This document shows positions 36,953 through 45,839 of a DNA stretch of 54,061 nt, piece by piece. The translations under genes and the position numbers were made by a program. Every line of letters starts with the position of its first letter. The stretch's first letter is position 1. The DNA comes from Actinomycetes bacterium. GTDB lineage: Bacteria > Actinomycetota > Acidimicrobiia > IMCC26256 > Chersky-534. The stretch is from contig JAODBH010000265.1 in assembly GCA_025463865.1 (NCBI GenBank), positions 1 through 54,061 on the forward strand. Direction: 5' to 3'. A model generated the notes under the pieces. That model was not told where the DNA came from. It made no database searches and was given only the letters and a program-made list of their open reading frames with translations.

Positions 36953-37859
36953 ACGTCAACCAGTCCTTGTACTGCTCGACCTCGCCCCGGACCGTCGCGT
37001 GGTAGATCTCCTGCACCTTGCGCGTGATGCCTCCGGGATCGCCGATCACCCGGTCGTCGACCGAGCGGATCGGGACGATCTCCGCCGCGGTGCCGGTGAG
37101 GAACGCCTCGTGCGCGAGGTAGAGGTCGGAGCGGAGCAGGTTCTCCTCGCGGACCTGGTACCCGAGGTCGCGCGCGATCGTCATGACCGACTGGCGGGTG
37201 ATGCCGTCGAGCGCGCCCGAGCTGAGCGGCGGCGTGATGAGCGTCTCGTCCTTCACGATGAAGAGGTTCTCGCCGGTGCACTCGGCCACGAAGCCGTGCG
37301 TGTTGAGCAGGATCGCCTCGTCGTACCCCGCCTTGAGGGCCTCGACCTTGGCCAGGCTCGAGTTGACGTAGATGCCGGTGCCCTTCGCCGCGACCGGATT
37401 CACGTTGGGGTCGATGCGGCGCCAGCTGGAGATCTTCATGCGCACGCCGTGGCGGCTGCCCTCGTCGCCGAGGTATGCGCCCCAGGGCCACATGGCGATC
37501 GCGACGTTGACCGTGCACGGCAGTGGGTTGAGGCCCATCTCGCCGTAGCCCAGGTAGACGATCGGCCGGATGTAGCCCGAGTCGAGGCCGTTGACCCGGA
37601 CGAGCTCGACGGTCGCGTCGCACAGCTCCTCGACCGAGTACGGGTTCTCGAGGAGGAACAGCGCGCCCGACTCGTGGAGGCGGGTCATGTGCTCGCGCAG
37701 ACGGAACACCGCGGCACCGGCCGACGTGGGGTAGGCGCGGATCCCCTCGAACACGCCCGATCCGTAGTGGAGGGAGTGGGTCAGGACGTGGATCTGGGCT
37801 TCGTCCCAGGCGACGAACTCGCCGTCCATCCAGATCTTGTCGGTCTTCGTGAGCGCCAT
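36942..37859 (-). CDS. ilvE: Branched-chain amino acid aminotransferase
   Basis: IWMDGEFVAWDEAQIHVLTHSLHYGSGVFEGIRAY; EALKAGYDEAILLNTHGFVAECTGENLF. Confidence 0.93.
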   Translation of the reverse strand: MALTKTDKIWMDGEFVAWDEAQIHVLTHSLHYGSGVFEGIRAYPTSAGAAVFRLREHMTRLHESGALFLLENPYSVEELCDATVELVRVNGLDSGYIRPIVYLGYGEMGLNPLPCTVNVAIAMWPWGAYLGDEGSRHGVRMKISSWRRIDPNVNPVAAKGTGIYVNSSLAKVEALKAGYDEAILLNTHGFVAECTGENLFIVKDETLITPPLSSGALDGITRQSVMTIARDLGYQVREENLLRSDLYLAHEAFLTGTAAEIVPIRSVDDRVIGDPGGITRKVQEIYHATVRGEVEQYKDWLTYVS

Positions 37860-38840
37860 TTACCGCTCCACCCTTTCTGCGATCGCGTCGCCGATCTCTT
37901 CGGTCGACCCGATGATGTCGTCACTGCTCTCGACCGCACGGGTCATGCGGCCGGCGGCCGCCCTGTCGCCGAGGAACTCGACGAGCATGGTGGCCGAGAT
38001 GATCGCAGCCCGTGGGTCGGCCTTGCCGGTTCCCGCGATGTCGGGGGCCGACCCGTGCACCGGCTCGAAGATCGAGGGGGTGGTGCGCTCGGGATTGAGG
38101 TTGCCCGAGGCGGCCCGCCCCACGCCACCGCTGATGGCGCCGCCGAGGTCGGTGAGGATGTCGCCGAAGAGGTTGTCGGTGACGATCACGTCGTAGCGCT
38201 CCGGATCGGACACGAAGTAGATGCACGCGGCATCGACGTGGTTGTAGGCGGTGGCGACGTCGGGGTACTCGGCCTTCACGATGTCGAAGGTCCGCTGCCA
38301 GAGATCGCCGGCGAACGTGAGGACGTTGGTCTTGTGGACCAGGGTGAGGTGCTTGCGCTCCCGCGAGCGCGCCAGCTCGAACGCGTAGCGGACACAGCGC
38401 TCGACGCCCATGCGGGTGTTGACCGAGCCCTGGGTCGCGATCTCGAACGGGGTGCCGTGCCGGAGGAAGCCGCCCTCGCCGGCGTACGTACCCTCCGTGT
38501 TCTCCCGGATGACCACGAAGTCGAGGTCGTCGGAGTGGAACGGCCGCAGGTTGATGTAGAGGTCGAGCGCGAAGCGCAGGCGCAGCAGGAGGCCGCGTTC
38601 GATGACCCCGGGCGGTACCTCGGGGGTGCCGACCGCGCCGAGCAGCACGCCGTCGAGCCCGGCGATGGCCTCGAGGTCGGCGTCGGGGAGCACGGCGCCG
38701 TCGCGCAGGTAGCGCGTGCCGCCGAGGTCGAACGGGACCTCGTCGAAGTCGAACCCGGCCGCGCGCATGACCTTGACCGCCTGGGCGGTGACCTCGGGGC
38801 CGATGCCGTCCCCGCCGATGATGCCGATCTGGTGGCTCAC
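37860..38840 (-). CDS. leuB: 3-isopropylmalate dehydrogenase
   Basis: IGIIGGDGIGPEVTAQAVKVM, VIRENTEGTYAGEGG, VTDNLFGDILTDLGGAISGG; GTG 38840 assumed (upstream in-frame starts exist). Confidence 0.9.
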   Translation of the reverse strand: MSHQIGIIGGDGIGPEVTAQAVKVMRAAGFDFDEVPFDLGGTRYLRDGAVLPDADLEAIAGLDGVLLGAVGTPEVPPGVIERGLLLRLRFALDLYINLRPFHSDDLDFVVIRENTEGTYAGEGGFLRHGTPFEIATQGSVNTRMGVERCVRYAFELARSRERKHLTLVHKTNVLTFAGDLWQRTFDIVKAEYPDVATAYNHVDAACIYFVSDPERYDVIVTDNLFGDILTDLGGAISGGVGRAASGNLNPERTTPSIFEPVHGSAPDIAGTGKADPRAAIISATMLVEFLGDRAAAGRMTRAVESSDDIIGSTEEIGDAIAERVER

Positions 38841-38869
38841 AAGTACCTCATCGGCCGCCATCCGGGTCC

Positions 38870-38975
38870 GCCCAAACAAAAACCGCCCACCGGAAAGTGG
38901 ACGGTCAGCAAGGCGAACGCCGGGTGCCGGCGCTCGCTACGAAATGAAGACGAAGGAAGCGGACAGGTGATGCAT
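38870..38975 (-). promoter_or_regulatory. Candidate leuB-ilvE-cimA attenuator: leader ORF, anti-/pause hairpin, terminator with U-tract
   Basis: Leader ORF 38975-38937 (MHHLSASFVFIS*); hairpin GCGAGCGCCGG-CAC-CCGGCGTTCGC; terminator ACCGTCCAC-tttcc-GGTGGGCGGT followed by TTTTTGTTT, all on the minus strand. Confidence 0.6.
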
Positions 38976-39008
38976 GGGAGAAACAGGCTGGCAGCTGACC
39001 CCGCACGG

Positions 39009-39014
39009 TGTCAA
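39009..39014 (-). promoter_or_regulatory. Putative -35 element TTGACA for the leuB leader (with -10-like CAGCCT 18 nt downstream)
   Basis: TTGACA-N18-CAGCCT then 9 nt to the leader ATG. Confidence 0.45.
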
Positions 39015-39072
39015 CCGGGTTGCGGGCCAGGAACCCTGCCGCCGCGGGGTTCCGCCCGACTAGCCTCCGCAA

Positions 39073-39540
39073 ATGGATCCGACCCACCTGTCGCCCGCGG
39101 CCCACGAACGCCTGACCGAAGAGCTCAATTGGCGTTCCGGTGCCCGCCGTATGGAGATCTCGGAATGGATCGAGCGTGCCCGCGAGCACGGCGACATCCG
39201 GGAGAACGCCGACTTCGACGCGGCCAAGAACGAGCAGGGCCTCAACGAGGCCCGGGTGCGCCAGCTCGACCAGCTCCTCAAGGAGGCGATCGTCGTCGAG
39301 GCCGGTGACGGCGACACCGTCGCCCCCGGCACGCTGGTCGAGATCCGCATGGACAACGACACCGACAGCACCACCTACCTCGTCGGGTCGATCGAGGAGC
39401 GCAACGAGACCTACGAGGTGCTGAGCACCAGCTCGCCGCTCGGTCAGGCGCTCGTCGGCAAGGCTCCGGGTGAGGTCGTCACCTACCAGGGGCCGAAGCG
39501 CACCTTCGAGGTCGAGATCGTGAGCGTCCGCGCGCTGTAG
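39073..39540 (+). CDS. greA: GreA/GreB family transcription elongation factor
   Basis: ERLTEELNWRSGARRMEISEWIERAREHGDIRENADFDAAKNEQGLNEARVRQLDQLL; C-terminal FKBP-like domain. Confidence 0.9.
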   Translation: MDPTHLSPAAHERLTEELNWRSGARRMEISEWIERAREHGDIRENADFDAAKNEQGLNEARVRQLDQLLKEAIVVEAGDGDTVAPGTLVEIRMDNDTDSTTYLVGSIEERNETYEVLSTSSPLGQALVGKAPGEVVTYQGPKRTFEVEIVSVRAL

Positions 39541-39576
39541 CGCTTCGACCCCACCGGGTGCGGCGCGCTCGAGCTC

Positions 39577-40083
39577 TCAGGCCCGATCGAGGGTGACTTG
39601 CGCCGTCGCCTGGAGCAGGTAGCCGCGGGATCGCACGGTCCGCACCTCGAGACCGAGCGGCGCGATGCGCCGCCGGAGCCGGAGCACGTGGACGTCGAGT
39701 GCGTTGCGGGTCGGAGCGCCCTTGGGCCAGGCCCGTTTGGCGAGCGCATCCCGGCCGACCACCGCGCCGAACCGCTCGACCAGCCCACCGGCGAGGGAAC
39801 GCTCGACCGGTGACAGTGCGGTCCAGTGCTTGCGGAACCGCAGCAGGCCGTCGCCGTCGATGGCCGGTTGCGCGTGCCCGTTGGACGCCCGGGCCTCGAG
39901 CGTGGCGACGCGGGCCCGCACGTCGCGGTCGTCGGCTGGGAGCCGCACCCAGTCCTCGAGGCAGTCGACCGCCTCCGGGGGTGAGACCTGTGGCCCCACC
40001 AGCAGGAGCCGCGGCGAACCGGTCTCCCGCAGCTCATCGAGTCGGTGTTCCTCTTCGGGCCAACGCACCAGCACCACGTCCAC
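39577..40083 (-). CDS. Winged-helix (OmpR/PhoB-type) transcriptional regulator with degenerate receiver-like N-terminus
   Basis: LSPVERSLAGGLVERFGAVVGRDALAKRAWPKGAPTRNALDVHVLRLRRRIAPLGLEVRTVRSRGYLLQ; short N-terminal part lacks recognisable receiver motifs. Confidence 0.78.
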   Translation of the reverse strand: MDVVLVRWPEEEHRLDELRETGSPRLLLVGPQVSPPEAVDCLEDWVRLPADDRDVRARVATLEARASNGHAQPAIDGDGLLRFRKHWTALSPVERSLAGGLVERFGAVVGRDALAKRAWPKGAPTRNALDVHVLRLRRRIAPLGLEVRTVRSRGYLLQATAQVTLDRA

Positions 40084-40174
40084 GGGATTGAAGGTACGGC
40101 CAGGCTGTTTCAGCTTTGTTTCACTCCGGTGAAGGCTCTCTACCTCGCCCCAGTAGGCGCCGGATCCGGGCCGT

Positions 40175-40873
40175 TCAGGAGAGGCCGGCCCGGCGCTCGA
40201 GGTCCTTGGCCGCGGCGACGACGGCCTCGGCGAACCGCCGGCCCGGCTCGGAGCCGAAGCGGTCGAGTGGGCCGCTCACGCTGATCGCGCCCAGCAGGTG
40301 CCCGGAGCCGTCGAGGACCGGAGCGCTGACGCTGGCGACGCCCGGCTCCCGTTCGCCGACGGACGATGCCCAGCCCTGGGCCCGGATCGCGGCCAGCTCG
40401 GCGCGCGTGCTCGGGTCGGCGGGCGCGTCACCCCAGGCCAGCAGCACCTTTCCGCCGGAACCACGCTCGATGGGCAGGACCGCCCCGACGGGCACGGTGT
40501 CACGGAGGCCCGACGGCCGCTCGGCCGAAGCGACGCAGACCCGGTTGCCGTCCTCGCGGACGTAGAGCTGGGTGCTCTCGCCGGTTCGGTCCCGCAGCGC
40601 TTCGAGCACCGGGCGGGCGAGCTCCACCATCCCCGAAGCCTCGTTGGCCCGGGTCCCCCAGGCGAGGAGGCGCAGGCCGAGCCGGAACCGGCCCGAGTCG
40701 TCGCGCCCGACCATCCCGTGGGTCTCGAGCGCCACCGCGAGCCGGTGCGCCGTCGGCCGACTGAGGCCGGTCGCCGCCACCAGATCGGCGAGTGAGAGCG
40801 GGCCGTGCTCCGAGAGCGCGGCGAGCACCGCAACCGACTTGTCGAGGACCCCGACCCCACTTACACTGTCCAT
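40175..40873 (-). CDS. ndgR: IclR family transcriptional regulator (NdgR-like)
   Basis: [58 protein letters not shown]; divergent from leuCD. Confidence 0.87.
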   Translation of the reverse strand: MDSVSGVGVLDKSVAVLAALSEHGPLSLADLVAATGLSRPTAHRLAVALETHGMVGRDDSGRFRLGLRLLAWGTRANEASGMVELARPVLEALRDRTGESTQLYVREDGNRVCVASAERPSGLRDTVPVGAVLPIERGSGGKVLLAWGDAPADPSTRAELAAIRAQGWASSVGEREPGVASVSAPVLDGSGHLLGAISVSGPLDRFGSEPGRRFAEAVVAAAKDLERRAGLS

Positions 40874-40887
40874 GCCTCGATATTACG

Positions 40888-40904
40888 GTCTCAGACTTTG
40901 AGAC
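40888..40904. promoter_or_regulatory. Inverted repeat GTCTCA-gactt-TGAGAC between ndgR and leuC
   Basis: 6-bp perfect arms, direct read, in the divergent promoter region. Confidence 0.55.
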
Positions 40905-40929
40905 ACAAGCGCACCGCAGGGAGCACCAC

Positions 40930-42336
40930 ATGGGACGGACGCTGTCCGAGAAGATCTGGGACCGGCACGTGGTCCGCACCGCGGACGGCGAGCCCGATCT
41001 CCTCTACATCGACCTGCACCTGATCCACGAGGTCACCTCCCCCCAGGCGTTCGACGGACTCCGCATGGCCGGTCGGAGAGTGCGTCGACCCGACCTCACC
41101 GTCGCCACGATGGACCACAACGTCCCGACCGACCCGCCGGTGAACGGCGTGATCGTCGTCGACGACCCCGTCTCGAAGACGCAGATGGACACCCTCGCCC
41201 GCAACGCCGAGGAGTTCGACGTCGTGCTCTACGGCATGGGTCACGCGGCGCAAGGCATCGTCCACGTGATCGGCCCGGAGCAGGGCCTCACGCAACCGGG
41301 CATGACCATCGTCTGCGGCGACTCGCACACGTCGACGCACGGAGCGTTCGGAGCGCTCGCCTTCGGCATCGGGACGAGCGAGGTCGAGCACGTCCTCGCG
41401 ACCCAGACCCTCCCGCAGCGGCGTCCGGGGACCATGGCCGTCACCGTCGAGGGCGATCTCCCGGCCGGCGTCAGCGCGAAGGACGTCGCGCTCGGCATCA
41501 TCCGGCAGATCGGCACCGGCGGCGGGGTCGGCTCCATCATCGAGTTCCGCGGGTCGGCGATCCGCGCGCTGTCGATGGAAGGGCGCATGACCCTCTGCAA
41601 CATGTCGATCGAAGGCGGCGCGCGCGCCGGGATGGTCGCCCCCGACGAGACCACGTTCGAGTACGTGAAGGGTCGCCCGTTCGCCCCCACCGGCGAGGCG
41701 TGGGACCGCGCGGTCGCCGATTGGCGGACGCTCGCCACCGACGCCGACGCCACCTTCGACCGTGAGGTGGTCATCGACGCTTCGACGCTTCGCCCCTCGG
41801 TCACCTGGGGCACGAACCCCGGCATGACGATCGGCATCGACGAGTCGGTCCCGTCGCCCGACGCCTACGACACCCCGGCCGAGCGCGAATCGGTCGAGCG
41901 GGCGCTCGCCTACATGGGTCTCGAAGCGGGGACGCCGATCCGCGAGGTGGGCATCGACACCGTGTTCATCGGCTCGTGCACCAACTCCCGCATCGAGGAC
42001 CTGCGGGCCGCCGCGTCGGTGGCCAAGGGCCGCACCGTCAAGGCCGGCGTGCGGGCGATGGTCGTGCCGGGGAGCGCGGTCGTGAAGCACGCCGCGGAGG
42101 CGGAGGGGTTGCACACGATCTTCACCGACGCCGGCTTCGACTGGCGTGAGCCGGGCTGCTCGATGTGCCTCGCGATGAATCCCGACAAGCTCCAGCCCGG
42201 CGAACGCGCCGCGTCCACCAGCAACCGGAACTTCGAGGGCCGACAGGGTCCGGGTGGGCGGACGCACCTCGTCTCGCCCGCCGTCGCCGCCGCGACCGCG
42301 ATCGCCGGTCACTTCGCAAGCCCCGAGGAGCTGTGA
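40930..42336 (+). CDS. leuC: 3-isopropylmalate dehydratase large subunit
   Basis: [66 protein letters not shown]. Confidence 0.95.
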   Translation: MGRTLSEKIWDRHVVRTADGEPDLLYIDLHLIHEVTSPQAFDGLRMAGRRVRRPDLTVATMDHNVPTDPPVNGVIVVDDPVSKTQMDTLARNAEEFDVVLYGMGHAAQGIVHVIGPEQGLTQPGMTIVCGDSHTSTHGAFGALAFGIGTSEVEHVLATQTLPQRRPGTMAVTVEGDLPAGVSAKDVALGIIRQIGTGGGVGSIIEFRGSAIRALSMEGRMTLCNMSIEGGARAGMVAPDETTFEYVKGRPFAPTGEAWDRAVADWRTLATDADATFDREVVIDASTLRPSVTWGTNPGMTIGIDESVPSPDAYDTPAERESVERALAYMGLEAGTPIREVGIDTVFIGSCTNSRIEDLRAAASVAKGRTVKAGVRAMVVPGSAVVKHAAEAEGLHTIFTDAGFDWREPGCSMCLAMNPDKLQPGERAASTSNRNFEGRQGPGGRTHLVSPAVAAATAIAGHFASPEEL

Positions 42337-42932
42337 TGCGTGCAGTACGCGAGGTCATCGGTACCGCGGTCCCGCTCGACCGGGCCGACGTCGACACCGA
42401 CCAGATCATCCCCGCCGAGTGGCTCAAGCGGGTCGAGCGCACCGGCTTCGGCGCGGGGCTCTTCTCGGCCTGGCGCAAAGACCCCGACTTCGTCCTGAAC
42501 GACCCCCGGTACGCGGGCGCGTCGATCCTCGTCGCGGGGGCCAACTTCGGCTGCGGGTCTTCGCGCGAGCACGCGCCTTGGGCCCTCGAGGACTACGGGT
42601 TCCAGGCGGTGATCGCGCCGAGCTTCGCCGACATCTTCCGCGGCAACGCGGCCAAGATCGGACTGCTGACGGTGGAGCTCCCCGCGGACGAGGTGCAGGC
42701 GCTGCTCGTCGGGGTCGGGCAGGACCCGAAGCTCGAGATCACGATCGACGTGGAGCACCGCACGGTGGTCGCGCCGGAGCTGGCGATCGAAGGGACCTTT
42801 CCGCTCGACGACTTCGCCCAGCACCGGCTGCTCAACGGGCTCGACGACATCGGCCTGACCGAGCAGCACGACGATGCGATCACGGCGTTCGAGTCGGGCC
42901 GGCCCGACTGGCACCCGTCGCTTCCCGGCTAG
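42336..42932 (+). CDS. leuD: 3-isopropylmalate dehydratase small subunit
   Basis: GTAVPLDRADVDTDQIIPAEWLKRVERTGFG, GANFGCGSSREHAPWALEDYGFQAVIAPSFADIF; ATG overlaps leuC stop. Confidence 0.95.
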   Translation: MRAVREVIGTAVPLDRADVDTDQIIPAEWLKRVERTGFGAGLFSAWRKDPDFVLNDPRYAGASILVAGANFGCGSSREHAPWALEDYGFQAVIAPSFADIFRGNAAKIGLLTVELPADEVQALLVGVGQDPKLEITIDVEHRTVVAPELAIEGTFPLDDFAQHRLLNGLDDIGLTEQHDDAITAFESGRPDWHPSLPG

Positions 42933-42998
42933 CCGATCGTCGTCGCGATAGTTCTCGCGATGGTTCTCGCCGGCCCGACCCGCGCGTATCGTGCAGGG

Positions 42999-43544
42999 AT
43001 GCGGAGAGCCGTCCGGCGACTCATCCAGCTCGGGCTCATCGGAGCCGCCGTGTATCTGGCCTGGCGGCTGATCACCGCGCCCCGGCTCGGTGACGCCGTC
43101 ACCTCGGCCGGTCCCGAGGACGACGGTGGCGGGGGCGCGCTGCGGCTCGTCGAGGGCTTGCGGGCCGAGGGCAACGCGGCGGACCTGGTCGAGCTCGACC
43201 TGGTGGACGTCGACGGCATCGAGGCCGCGGTTGCCGTGCTCGACGTCGACGGCATCGAGGTCGACGTCGTCGAGGTCGACGGGACGATCGAGCTGGTGGA
43301 GGTCGACGGCGTCGAGGTGGCCATCGCCGCCGAGGACGGCACCCCCGCCGGGCGGCCCGAACCGGCGTGGGTCGCGCCCCTGGACGACGGCAGCTGCCCC
43401 ATCGGCTTCGAGATCAAGGCGAAGCTCTCGAGCGGCATCTTCCACGCGCCGGGCGGCACCAACTACGACCGGGCCAAGGCCGACCGCTGCTATTCGAGCG
43501 TCGAGGCCGCCGAGCTCGACGGATTGCGGCCGCCGAAGCGCTGA
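42999..43544 (+). CDS. Membrane-anchored VDG-repeat protein with C-terminal 'sunset'-like domain
   Basis: N-terminal TM, repeats LVDVDGIEAAVAVLDVDGIEVDVVEVDGTIELVEVDGVEVAIA, C-terminal CPIGFEIKAKLSSGIFHAPGGTNYDRAKADRCYSSVEAAELDGLRPPKR. Confidence 0.75.
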   Translation: MRRAVRRLIQLGLIGAAVYLAWRLITAPRLGDAVTSAGPEDDGGGGALRLVEGLRAEGNAADLVELDLVDVDGIEAAVAVLDVDGIEVDVVEVDGTIELVEVDGVEVAIAAEDGTPAGRPEPAWVAPLDDGSCPIGFEIKAKLSSGIFHAPGGTNYDRAKADRCYSSVEAAELDGLRPPKR

Positions 43545-43602
43545 TGCCGCGGCAGCGCTCGCTTCCGGCTCCGGCGACAGACCGAGCCACGGAGGACGTT
43601 CG

Positions 43603-45759
43603 ATGACCGTCGAGCAGGCCACCCCACCGCCCGCACCGCTCCCCACCACGGACGCCGAGCAGGAGGGCACGATCGGGCCGGATCCCCGCCGGTGGGTCAT
43701 CCTCGGCGTCCTCTGCCTCGCGTTGCTCATGGTCGGGATCGACGGGACCATCGTCAACGTCGCCCTGCCGTCACTCGTGCGCGAGATCGGCGCGTCGTCC
43801 ACCGAGCTGCAGTGGATCGTCGACGCCTACACCATCGTGTTCGCCGGGTTCCTCCTCATCGCCGGGAACACCGGAGACCGGCTCGGGCGTCGACGGTGCT
43901 TCGTGCTCGGGCTCCTCGTGTTCGTCGGTGGATCGCTCGGGTGCTCGCTGGTGTCCACGCCGAACCAGCTCATCCTGCTGCGGGGTGTCCAGGGGCTGGG
44001 TGCCGCCTTCCTCATGCCCGCGACCCTCTCGATCCTCACCAACGTGTTCACCAACCCGGCCGAACGCGCCCGCGCCATCGGACTGTGGGCGGGCGTCTCG
44101 GGCCTCGGGGTCGCCATCGGCCCGCTCACCGGCGGCTACCTCCTCGAGCACTTCTGGTGGGGCTCGATCTTCCTCGTCAACGTCCCGATCGGCCTGGTCA
44201 CGGTCGTGGCCGCGGTGCTCGTGGTCCCCGAGTCACGCGACCCGCATTCGGCACGACTCGACATCCTCGGCACCGTGTTCTCGGTCGTCGGTCTGATCAG
44301 CCTGCTGTTCGGCATCATCGAGGGTCCGTCACGCGGATGGAGCGACCCCGTGGTCGTCGGCTCCTTCATCCTCGCGGTCGTGACGCTGACGGCCTTCGTC
44401 CTCTGGGAACGTCACACCGACCACCCGATCCTCGACGTCGGCTTCTTCGCCAACCCCCGCTTCACCGCGGCGTCGATCGCGGTCACGCTCGTGTTCTTCG
44501 CGTTGTTCGGCTCGCTGTTCTTCGTGAGCCAGTACCTGCAGTTCGTCCTGGGTTACACGGCGCTGCAATCGGGGATCCGGCTGTTGCCGGTGGCGCTCGC
44601 CTTGATGGTCGCCGCGCCCCTCAGCGCCAGGCTCGTGGCCTACTTCGGCAGCAAGCGGGTGGTGACGCTCGGACTGCTGCTCACTGCCGGCGCCCTGCTC
44701 CTCTTCTCCCGGGCCACTCCCACGAGCGGCTACCCCCTCATCGCCGCGGTCCTGGTGATCATCGGCGTGGGCATGGGTCTCGCCATTGCCCCCGCGACCG
44801 ACTCGATCATGGGCTCGCTCCCGCCGGAGAAGGCGGGCGTCGGCTCGGCCATGAACGACACCACCCGCGAGATCGGTGGTGCGCTCGGTGTCGCGATCCT
44901 CGGCAGCATCACCACCGCGGTCTACACCTCGACCATCACGGGCAACGCCGCGTTCGCGAAGCTGAAAGCCGCGTCGCCGGCCGCAGCGCGCGCGGTGCAG
45001 GAGTCGGTCGGCGGTGCCGCGGTCGTGGCGGAGAAGCTGCCGACGGCCGTCGCGCGCACCATCACGACGGCCGCGAACGATGCGTTCATCCACGCGGTCG
45101 ACCGGGGCGTCATCGTGGGCGCGGCGGTCGCCGCGCTCGGTGCCGCGGTGGCCTGGTTCTTCCTGCCGGCCCGGGTCCATGCCGCCCAGCCCATCGACGC
45201 GCTCGTCGACGGCGCCGCGATCCGTCTCGGGCCCGAACAACGCCGGAGCCTGGCCGAGATCACGCTCGGGCTCCTGGCCGACGCGGGCATGTCGAGCCTC
45301 ACCTACAACGCGGTGGCGGCGCGCTCGGGGATCGGGACCGCGACGCTCGAGCACTACTGGACGTCGCGGGTCGACGCGGTCAGCGACGCCATGCAAGAGG
45401 TGATCGGGGAGCACCCCATCCACCGCACCGGGGACCTCGAGGCCGATCTGCGCCAGTACATCGTCGAGGTCGGTGACGTGCTCGCGAACCCGCGGGCCCG
45501 CCAGGTGCTCGCGGCAGTCATCGGCGAGGCCTCGTCCGACCCCGCGCTCGCGACGGCGCTGCGCGAGCACGTCGTCGCACCCCGACGGGCGGAGCTGGCG
45601 GCCCGCCTCTCGCTCGAGTCCGACCGGTTGCGCGTCCCTCTGGACGCCGCGGTCGACCAGGTCGTCGGCCCGATCTACTTCCGGACCCTGATCGGCGGCT
45701 CCAAGGTCGACGACCACTTGGTCGATTCCATCGTGGAGTCGGTCGTGCGGTCACCCTGA
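43603..45759 (+). CDS. DHA2/EmrB-type MFS efflux transporter fused to a C-terminal TetR-like regulator
   Basis: One open frame: MFS motifs (GIDGTIVNVALPSL, NTGDRLGRRRCFVLGLL) then LAEITLGLLADAGMSSLTYNAVAARSGIGTATLEHYWTSRVDAVSDAMQEVIGEH and a TetR_C-like tail. Confidence 0.88.
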   Translation: MTVEQATPPPAPLPTTDAEQEGTIGPDPRRWVILGVLCLALLMVGIDGTIVNVALPSLVREIGASSTELQWIVDAYTIVFAGFLLIAGNTGDRLGRRRCFVLGLLVFVGGSLGCSLVSTPNQLILLRGVQGLGAAFLMPATLSILTNVFTNPAERARAIGLWAGVSGLGVAIGPLTGGYLLEHFWWGSIFLVNVPIGLVTVVAAVLVVPESRDPHSARLDILGTVFSVVGLISLLFGIIEGPSRGWSDPVVVGSFILAVVTLTAFVLWERHTDHPILDVGFFANPRFTAASIAVTLVFFALFGSLFFVSQYLQFVLGYTALQSGIRLLPVALALMVAAPLSARLVAYFGSKRVVTLGLLLTAGALLLFSRATPTSGYPLIAAVLVIIGVGMGLAIAPATDSIMGSLPPEKAGVGSAMNDTTREIGGALGVAILGSITTAVYTSTITGNAAFAKLKAASPAAARAVQESVGGAAVVAEKLPTAVARTITTAANDAFIHAVDRGVIVGAAVAALGAAVAWFFLPARVHAAQPIDALVDGAAIRLGPEQRRSLAEITLGLLADAGMSSLTYNAVAARSGIGTATLEHYWTSRVDAVSDAMQEVIGEHPIHRTGDLEADLRQYIVEVGDVLANPRARQVLAAVIGEASSDPALATALREHVVAPRRAELAARLSLESDRLRVPLDAAVDQVVGPIYFRTLIGGSKVDDHLVDSIVESVVRSP

Positions 45760-45775
45760 CCCGGCTCCGTGCGAC

Positions 45776-45802
45776 GGTCACCAACCGCACAGGTAGGTGA
45801 CC
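45776..45802. promoter_or_regulatory. Inverted repeat GGTCACC-N13-GGTGACC downstream of the MFS-TetR gene
   Basis: 7-bp perfect arms, direct read; terminator or operator undetermined. Confidence 0.4.
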
Positions 45803-45839
45803 GACGCACAGACGCCGTCGTTCCGTCGGACGTGGCCGG

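Noticed and set aside
38716-38970. 84-aa plus-strand ORF covering the leuB leader
   Set aside because: Starts inside leuB antisense and has no family motif; the hairpins and U-tract are better explained on the minus strand.
42941-42970. Short direct repeat tcgcgatagttc/tcgcgatggttc upstream of the VDG-repeat gene
   Set aside because: Only two near copies and no clear promoter context; too weak for a regulatory claim.
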